6,762 nt of DNA from JBPOIS01 sp052034295 (lineage in GTDB: Bacteria; Pseudomonadota; Gammaproteobacteria; Pseudomonadales; Moraxellaceae): NCBI GenBank assembly GCA_052034295.1, contig JBPOIS010000096.1, positions 1 to 6,762 of the forward strand, written 5' to 3'. The position numbers and the translations under genes were made by a program. Below are positions 1 to 3,541 of the stretch, piece after piece (the first letter of the stretch is position 1; every line of letters starts with the position of its first letter). Under the pieces are notes generated by a model, which was not told where the DNA came from, did no database searches, and saw only the letters and a program-made list of their open reading frames with translations.

Positions 1-794
1 ACCTTGGTGACCGCATGCAACAGGGCCTCAAGCGCTGTATTGGTCAGTTTTTTGGCGTCCTCAGTGTCGCCGCCCAGATTCTTTTGCAGCAGGTCACGGT
101 CAATACACACGTACAGATAAAACACCCCGGCACCAAAGCCCAGCTCACCAATATGGGCGGCGCCCCGATCTTCCTCGCCGGTATTGAGATCATCGACGGC
201 GCTAAAGTAGTCATCTTCAACGCCTGCCTGATGCACGGTAAAGGCATGGGATACCTGAACGGCAGCCTCGGTGTTGAACGCAGGGGTTGCCGCCAGCATT
301 CGGCCAAACATGGCAATGTCCACTGCGGTGTGTTGTTGACGCAACAATTTAAGCTGTTCTTCACTGGGCTTTTCACCCGATGCGGCCAGTTGTTTCACCA
401 GCTCGTCAATGGCCTGCTGCTCTTCAGGACTGAAGTGCACCAATTGCTCCACATGCAAGTCTTCGTTGTTTTCGGTTTTTTTGTCAGATTTGAGCTTGCC
501 AAAGACTGCGGCAATGGATTTGGCCCACTCGCGGGCGTTTTTCTCAGACACACCCCGACTGAGCAACTGGGTGTAGACCTGTACCCCCATCTCCTTGGTG
601 CGGGTACCCAAATGGCCTTTAAGCGCAGCCTCGAACTCGTCAGAGGTCCGCCAGGTACGCTTCAGGCTTTGCGAAGACACACGCAGACGGCTGCAATCAC
701 CCACGACAGCGGTTTTTGGGCGACCGGTATCATCGCGGTTCAGGTTGGAGGGCGGATAGCTGGTGAGAACATGCAGCTGAATAAAACGGGACAT
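1..794 (-). CDS. cas7e: Cas7e (CasC/Cse4), Cascade backbone subunit, 3' end cut by window edge
   Basis: Cas7e polymerises along the crRNA spacer as the six-copy backbone of type I-E Cascade, and its thumbs flip out every sixth base of the guide-target duplex. It is translated from ATG at 794 and reads open for 264 codons to the window edge; E. coli CasC is about 363 aa, so roughly the last quarter is missing. Recognisable family stretches are the start MSRFIQLHVLTSYPPSNLNR followed by DD (residues 1-22), RLRVSSQSLKR (36-46), VDIAMFGRM, VSHAFTVHQ, YFSAVDDL, AAHIGELGFGAGVFYLY and LLQKNLGG, all aligning with E. coli CasC. The start is fixed by AGGAG (802-806) 7 nt upstream. The gap to cse2 is 41 nt, consistent with one operon. 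The frame is intact and the assignment is near certain. Confidence 0.97.
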   Translation of the reverse strand, partial: MSRFIQLHVLTSYPPSNLNRDDTGRPKTAVVGDCSRLRVSSQSLKRTWRTSDEFEAALKGHLGTRTKEMGVQVYTQLLSRGVSEKNAREWAKSIAAVFGKLKSDKKTENNEDLHVEQLVHFSPEEQQAIDELVKQLAASGEKPSEEQLKLLRQQHTAVDIAMFGRMLAATPAFNTEAAVQVSHAFTVHQAGVEDDYFSAVDDLNTGEEDRGAAHIGELGFGAGVFYLYVCIDRDLLQKNLGGDTEDAKKLTNTALEALLHAVTK

Positions 795-835
795 CGTGAC
801 TCTCCTTGAATGGATATTGGTCGTACTTGAAGCGA

Positions 836-1351
836 TTAGTTGGAAGGCTTTTTGGGCCAGTCATAGGCATAGGCCCATTCGCGAGGGACGCGCCCGCTTG
901 TACTGCTCCAGCCATAAACATCTTTGGCCAGTTGATGAATGTCGGTACCGTGGTCAATCAGGGGCAGCAGTCGCCGCAGGGCACCAAACAACCCTTCCGT
1001 GTCGGTGATTTTGAGCAATCCGCGAAAACGCAATTCCGACACAGTATTTTTGTCGCCATTTTTGGCGGACATGGCGATGGGTAGACGCTCGCTGGTGTGT
1101 GTTTTTACATGCGCCAGCAGGCCAGCAATCGCCGCAAGCCGGTCCAGTTGCCAGCGCTTTGCCCCTTCGAGGGAGTGACAGGCATCCAGATAGCGGTAAA
1201 AACGCTGGTATGCACCGGTCAGGGCCACTTCATCGAGGGTTTGACAGCGGCGCAGTTCGGCCCGATCAGCGCGGTTATCATCGAGATTTTTCCACCAGCC
1301 GTACAAGCCATTTCCAAGAGCCGTGCCAGAGTCAAATTCAGACGGTTTCAT
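836..1351 (-). CDS. cse2: Cse2 (CasB), small subunit of type I-E Cascade
   Basis: Cse2 is present as a dimer in Cascade and stabilises the R-loop by contacting the displaced strand and the crRNA-target duplex. The 171-aa product matches the usual length (about 160-200 aa). Family signatures are WW at 19-20 near the N-terminus, the basic segment RADRAELRRC (27-36), ELRFRGLLKITDTEGLFGAL (106-125) followed by RRLL, and the C-terminal WAYAYDW (159-165). These correspond to the conserved Cse2 pattern of a basic patch, FRxLL...D...L...LRR and a terminal WAYDYY-like motif. Start ATG 1351 lies 10 nt after the cse1 stop, and its Shine-Dalgarno GGGAG (1358-1362) overlaps that TAG stop codon, so translation is probably coupled to cse1. 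No frameshift or missing segment is seen. Confidence 0.95.
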   Translation of the reverse strand: MKPSEFDSGTALGNGLYGWWKNLDDNRADRAELRRCQTLDEVALTGAYQRFYRYLDACHSLEGAKRWQLDRLAAIAGLLAHVKTHTSERLPIAMSAKNGDKNTVSELRFRGLLKITDTEGLFGALRRLLPLIDHGTDIHQLAKDVYGWSSTSGRVPREWAYAYDWPKKPSN

Positions 1352-1361
1352 GATCTACTCC

Positions 1362-3035
1362 CTACAGATTCAATTCGGTTTGGACCGGAGCCTGCCGGCC
1401 TTTTTTAGCTTTGGCTGCTTTTTGCTCAGCACTTGCGGGCGCGATGCGCAGGATGGCATTGATAGACTTGCCATACAGGCTTTTGGTTAGTTGCTCCCGT
1501 GCTTCCTTGACCCGCCGCGGTTCCTGCTGACTGATGGGCACTGTTTCGATCAGCTGATCAAAAATGTCCAGACTGGTTTTAACCAAAGCCCCCCGCCAGT
1601 CTTGGCCTAGTTTGGCGCTGAGTTCGGCATCATGCGGATCCAGGCCGGTTGTTTTGGCCCGCTCCAGCAGAGCCTGTAACTGGTCAAAAAAATGCGGGCT
1701 GCTGGCTTCCCAGAACATCTGATCCACATAACCCAGATCACCCCGTGCTTCTCCCTCGCCAAACAGGGCATGGCGAATGGACTGCCGCACATAAAATACC
1801 ACCTGTTCAGCGGCCTGAATGCGCTGCTCCAGAATATGGTGCAATTGGCGACGAGTGCCACGATCAAGTCCAGTCAGGTCATACAGGGGAAAGCGAGTTT
1901 CATACCAGCAACGTGGCTTGGCTTTATCCATGTCATAGCCGAATACCCATAACGCCGGTTTTTGGGCATGGAGGCTTTTTCGGTAGCGGTCAGCCAGATG
2001 GGTCTGGACGATGGCGGCTGGCCGGACACCAGCCTTGTCATCATCACGGCCAAACACCCACGACAGCCAGTGGCGGTAGCCAAATCCGCCCGGTTGTGGG
2101 TGCACCGGCAGCCAGTCTTCTTTGTTTTGATAATAGGGTGAATATGGATACTCCCATGGGCCTTTATAATTCAGGCCATGCGGTTTGGTGACGTATTCAG
2201 ATATCAATCGATCTGAGGCACGACCACAGATATCACAGGCTCCACTGTGGATTTTTGAAAAATTCAGTCGGATACGGCGTGGCATGGCCCAGAATACATG
2301 CAAAGGATGCACCTGGGCTGGCTGAGTTTCCGTCCCAGATTTTTGAATGGCGCTGATGGCTGATGTCCATGGAAATTTAAAATACGCCTCAGTATGACGC
2401 GCATCGCCACAACGGGACTGATCCACAAATACAGACAGAGGCTGCACGTTCATCCACAGGTCACGCCACAGGGTACCGGTTGGCGACTCCACCACCAGCG
2501 TGGTCAGTGGCCCCCCACCGCGCAAACTGGTGCGATGTCCGGCACCGCCTGCGGGTGCGTTGAGTTGCAGTGTATACAGGGCAACGGGTATGCAATCAGG
2601 GCACATGGCGCGGACGGTATTGCGTTTGACAAAATGATCAACATTTTTATCAACTGAAGATGCCCCGGGGGCATCAATCAGCAACGCATCAATCCCGCAC
2701 ACTACTCCATCGGACTCATCCATGTCCCGATCCTGCATAAAGCGTACACCGTCGCCGTCGAGGGCAAAATAGTCAGCAATAGGCGCAAACCACTGGAAGA
2801 GCGTAGCGGCATCCGGAGGCGATTCAAAAAAATCCTGCCACTGCTCTTCATCCTGTATCGGAGCGGTAGACTGCACTAATCCAATCAGAAACTGTGCCAG
2901 TGCACCATTAAAATCCGCACGATTGGCCGCCAGCGCCACAATGTCCGGTTCAGTCAACTGAGTGGGTGCAATCCAGTCCCGCTGGCCGCTGCGGCGGTAG
3001 ATGGGGATAAATTTTTGCTCTAGTAACGTAGTCAT
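1362..3035 (-). CDS. cse1: Cse1 (CasA/Cas8e), large PAM-recognising subunit of type I-E Cascade
   Basis: Cse1 (Cas8e) recognises the PAM, starts R-loop formation and is the docking site for Cas3. The 557-aa product has family hallmarks: the start MTTLLEQKFIPIYRRSG, FMQDRD (99-104), LQLNAPAGGAGHRTSLRGGG (156-175) followed by PLTTLV, and a LNYKGPWEYPYSPYY stretch. Two cysteine pairs, CPDC (145-148) and CDIC (267-270), match the zinc-ribbon cysteines seen in some Cse1 proteins. The C-terminus is lysine- and alanine-rich. The frame extends 18 codons upstream to a GTG at 3089, but ATG 3035 is preferred: it matches the family N-terminus (E. coli MNLLIDNWIPV) and has AGGGAG (3043-3048) 7 nt upstream. 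It sits between the DUF3606 gene and cse2. Confidence 0.96.
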   Translation of the reverse strand: MTTLLEQKFIPIYRRSGQRDWIAPTQLTEPDIVALAANRADFNGALAQFLIGLVQSTAPIQDEEQWQDFFESPPDAATLFQWFAPIADYFALDGDGVRFMQDRDMDESDGVVCGIDALLIDAPGASSVDKNVDHFVKRNTVRAMCPDCIPVALYTLQLNAPAGGAGHRTSLRGGGPLTTLVVESPTGTLWRDLWMNVQPLSVFVDQSRCGDARHTEAYFKFPWTSAISAIQKSGTETQPAQVHPLHVFWAMPRRIRLNFSKIHSGACDICGRASDRLISEYVTKPHGLNYKGPWEYPYSPYYQNKEDWLPVHPQPGGFGYRHWLSWVFGRDDDKAGVRPAAIVQTHLADRYRKSLHAQKPALWVFGYDMDKAKPRCWYETRFPLYDLTGLDRGTRRQLHHILEQRIQAAEQVVFYVRQSIRHALFGEGEARGDLGYVDQMFWEASSPHFFDQLQALLERAKTTGLDPHDAELSAKLGQDWRGALVKTSLDIFDQLIETVPISQQEPRRVKEAREQLTKSLYGKSINAILRIAPASAEQKAAKAKKGRQAPVQTELNL

Positions 3036-3098
3036 ACCTGTGCTCCCTGCCAAAAAACTGGGACCGCCGCCGTAACGGCTGCCCCGCACTCAGGATGC

Positions 3099-3278
3099 TT
3101 ACCGCACACCCAGACGGCGCTTAACATCAACCACCAGTGGACCCACCTCCTGAACGGCCTGCTTTAGCTGTTCGGCAGCAACGCCCAATGCTCGTGTCCA
3201 ATACCTGACTTCCCAATCCTCCTTAATATTGATCTTGGTCGGGTCCTGAGGACGCCGAATGGCCAAATTGTCGCTCAT
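3099..3278 (-). CDS. DUF3606 small protein, first gene of the cas operon
   Basis: This 59-aa protein reads MSDNLAIRRPQDPTKINI, then KEDWEVRYWTRALGV, an AAEQLKQAVQEVG helix and a VVDVKRRLG end. The DNL...R.PQD...IN..ED.EVRYWT..LGV...L..AV..VG pattern is that of family DUF3606, small bacterial proteins of about 60 aa with no established function. The frame could start at TTG 3284 or ATG 3281, but ATG 3278 is best placed: GAGGAG (3285-3290) lies 6 nt upstream. It is the first open frame after the cas-operon promoter and ends 63 nt before cse1, so it is very likely co-transcribed with Cascade. DUF3606 is not a recognised cas gene. It could be a passenger captured between promoter and cse1, or an accessory factor. 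I see no catalytic motif, signal peptide or membrane segment. Confidence 0.85.
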   Translation of the reverse strand: MSDNLAIRRPQDPTKINIKEDWEVRYWTRALGVAAEQLKQAVQEVGPLVVDVKRRLGVR

Positions 3279-3314
3279 CATCAACTCCTCTCCCGTTGCG
3301 GGAACAGATCACAT

Positions 3315-3331
3315 CCTGTGCCAATCACAGG
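3315..3331. repeat. Inverted repeat at the start of the cas-operon leader
   Basis: CCTGTG (3315-3320) and CACAGG (3326-3331) form a perfect 6-bp inverted repeat around CCAAT. It lies only a few bases downstream of the predicted transcription start (about 3335) of the DUF3606-cse1 operon. It could be a protein operator or a hairpin at the mRNA 5' end. It is not a CRP site, because the half-site spacing is wrong. Function is inferred from position only. Confidence 0.4.
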
Positions 3332-3341
3332 GCATGGAGAC

Positions 3342-3370
3342 ACTCTACCGCTGCCCAAAACCCGTGTCAA
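3342..3370 (-). promoter_or_regulatory. Sigma70 promoter of the DUF3606-cse1-cse2-cas7e operon
   Basis: On the minus strand a perfect -35 box TTGACA (3370-3365) is followed by a 17-bp spacer and a -10 box TAGAGT (3347-3342, 4 of 6 consensus). The start site would be near 3335, giving a leader of about 55 nt before the DUF3606 ATG at 3278. The bases just upstream of the -35 box are AT-rich (GAAAATTAT), resembling an UP element. This is the only strong minus-strand promoter seen between cas3 and cse1. Confidence 0.75.
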
Positions 3371-3380
3371 TAATTTTCAC

Positions 3381-3415
3381 AAGCATGTAGCTCTATTCAA
3401 TTAAACTGCTAGTCA
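3381..3415 (+). promoter_or_regulatory. Cascade target site: AAG PAM plus partial protospacer upstream of the cas promoter
   Basis: AAG (3381-3383), the canonical type I-E PAM, is followed by CATGTAGCTCTATT (3384-3397). The mini-CRISPR spacer begins CATGTGGCTCTGTT, so 12 of the first 14 bases match. The two mismatches fall exactly at spacer positions 6 and 12, which Cascade flips out and does not read. Beyond position 14 the identity is at chance level. The PAM lies 10 bp upstream of the operon -35 box, so bound Cascade would cover the UP-element region and press on the -35. The full 32-nt footprint (to 3415) also covers the candidate -35 of the guide-RNA promoter on the other strand. Confidence 0.85.
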
Positions 3416-3437
3416 AAAAAATTGGCAGCCCTATAAT
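3410..3437 (+). promoter_or_regulatory. Promoter of the crRNA-like guide RNA
   Basis: A perfect -10 box TATAAT (3432-3437) faces the mini-CRISPR. The best -35 candidate is TAGTCA (3410-3415, 4 of 6 consensus) at 16-bp spacing, so the promoter depends on a strong -10 and a weak -35. The predicted start is near 3444, at the first conserved GTTCCC of pseudo-repeat 1, giving an RNA with almost no extra 5' sequence. It is divergent from the cas-operon promoter, about 100 bp start to start. Confidence 0.65.
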
Positions 3438-3441
3438 TGCC

Positions 3442-3469
3442 GCGTTCCCTTCTCTGAAGGGATGAACCT
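3442..3469 (+). repeat. Degenerate type I-E CRISPR repeat 1 (pseudo-repeat with 5' handle)
   Basis: This 28-nt element keeps the I-E repeat layout GxGTTCCC-stem-loop-GGGATGAACC. CCCTTC (3447-3452) pairs with GAAGGG (3456-3461) in a perfect 6-bp stem with loop TCT, one base shorter than the usual tetraloop. The canonical CCCCGC/GCGGGG stem has thus changed on both sides while pairing is kept, which suggests selection for Cas6e recognition. Cas6e cutting after the stem would leave the 8-nt handle ATGAACCT (3462-3469), close to the family AUAAACCG/AUGAACCG. The organism's own array repeat is not in the window for comparison. Confidence 0.82.
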
Positions 3470-3501
3470 CATGTGGCTCTGTTATGCCAGTGAGCGTGCT
3501 C
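3470..3501 (+). other. 32-nt guide (spacer) of the mini-CRISPR
   Basis: The spacer starts CATGTGGCTCTGTT; this seed half matches 3384-3397 upstream of the cas operon. The 3' part is unrelated to the target and contains most of an inverted repeat, GTGAGC (3490-3495) and GCTCAC (3498-3503), which runs two bases into pseudo-repeat 2. The guide is thus split into a targeting seed half and a non-pairing, possibly structured, distal half. Confidence 0.83.
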
Positions 3502-3530
3502 ACGTTCCCCCAGTTTTGGGGGATTTTTAC
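3502..3530 (+). repeat. Degenerate type I-E CRISPR repeat 2, remodelled into a terminator
   Basis: This element begins ACGTTCCCCC like an I-E repeat and keeps a 6-bp stem (CCCCCA with TGGGGG, loop GTTT). Its 3' end is ATTTTTAC in place of the expected ATGAACCG. The handle sequence is lost, as expected where no further spacer follows, while the stem remains available for Cas6e cutting at the 3' end of the guide RNA. Confidence 0.75.
3507..3528 (+). terminator. Rho-independent terminator of the guide RNA, built on pseudo-repeat 2
   Basis: CCCCCA (3507-3512), loop GTTT and TGGGGG (3517-3522) are followed by ATTTTT (3523-3528), a GC-rich hairpin plus T-run on the plus strand. On the minus strand the hairpin is followed by AACG, so it should not stop cas3 transcription coming from the right. 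Confidence 0.72.
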
Positions 3531-3541
3531 TGTTAAAACAA

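Larger units (their letters stand above)
3444..3530 (+). ncRNA. creR: CreR-like Cas-regulating crRNA (degenerate mini-CRISPR)
   Basis: A short plus-strand RNA of about 85 nt runs from the predicted start near 3444 to the terminator. It consists of a pseudo-repeat, a 32-nt spacer (3470-3501, the standard I-E spacer length) and a second, more diverged pseudo-repeat. The two GTTCCC starts are 60 nt apart, against 61 for a normal I-E unit, and the difference is the one-base shorter loop. The spacer seed matches a PAM-flanked site next to the cas-operon promoter with mismatches only at positions 6 and 12. Published Cas-regulating RNAs (CreR) work this way: Cas6e processes the RNA, Cascade carries it to the cas promoter, and the short pairing represses without Cas3 cutting. 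The symbol is assigned by architecture, not by homology search. Alternatives are a decayed array or a CreTA antitoxin RNA, but the promoter-proximal self-match favours CreR. Confidence 0.85.

Noticed and set aside
15..809. Long plus-strand open frame opposite cas7e
   Set aside because: It is the mirror of a clear Cas7e coding sequence, has no recognisable family pattern and is a shadow frame.
3036..3089. Eighteen-codon N-terminal extension of Cse1 from GTG 3089
   Set aside because: Poor start with no family similarity; ATG 3035 has a good Shine-Dalgarno and matches the known Cse1 N-terminus.
3279..3284. TTG 3284 or ATG 3281 as the DUF3606 start
   Set aside because: Both lie too close to GAGGAG (0 and 3 nt); ATG 3278 has the normal 6-nt spacing.
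3315..3331. CRP-binding site
   Set aside because: TGTG and CACA half-sites are present but the spacing is much shorter than the TGTGA-N6-TCACA consensus.
3442..3530. Ordinary CRISPR array
   Set aside because: Only one spacer, two repeats that differ from each other, and a spacer aimed at the local cas promoter; these point to a regulatory guide rather than an immune array.
3285..3541. CreTA toxin-antitoxin RNA pair
   Set aside because: No tiny toxin open frame with its own targeted promoter is seen; the guide's target site flanks the promoter of the DUF3606-cas operon. A toxic role for DUF3606 itself remains untested.
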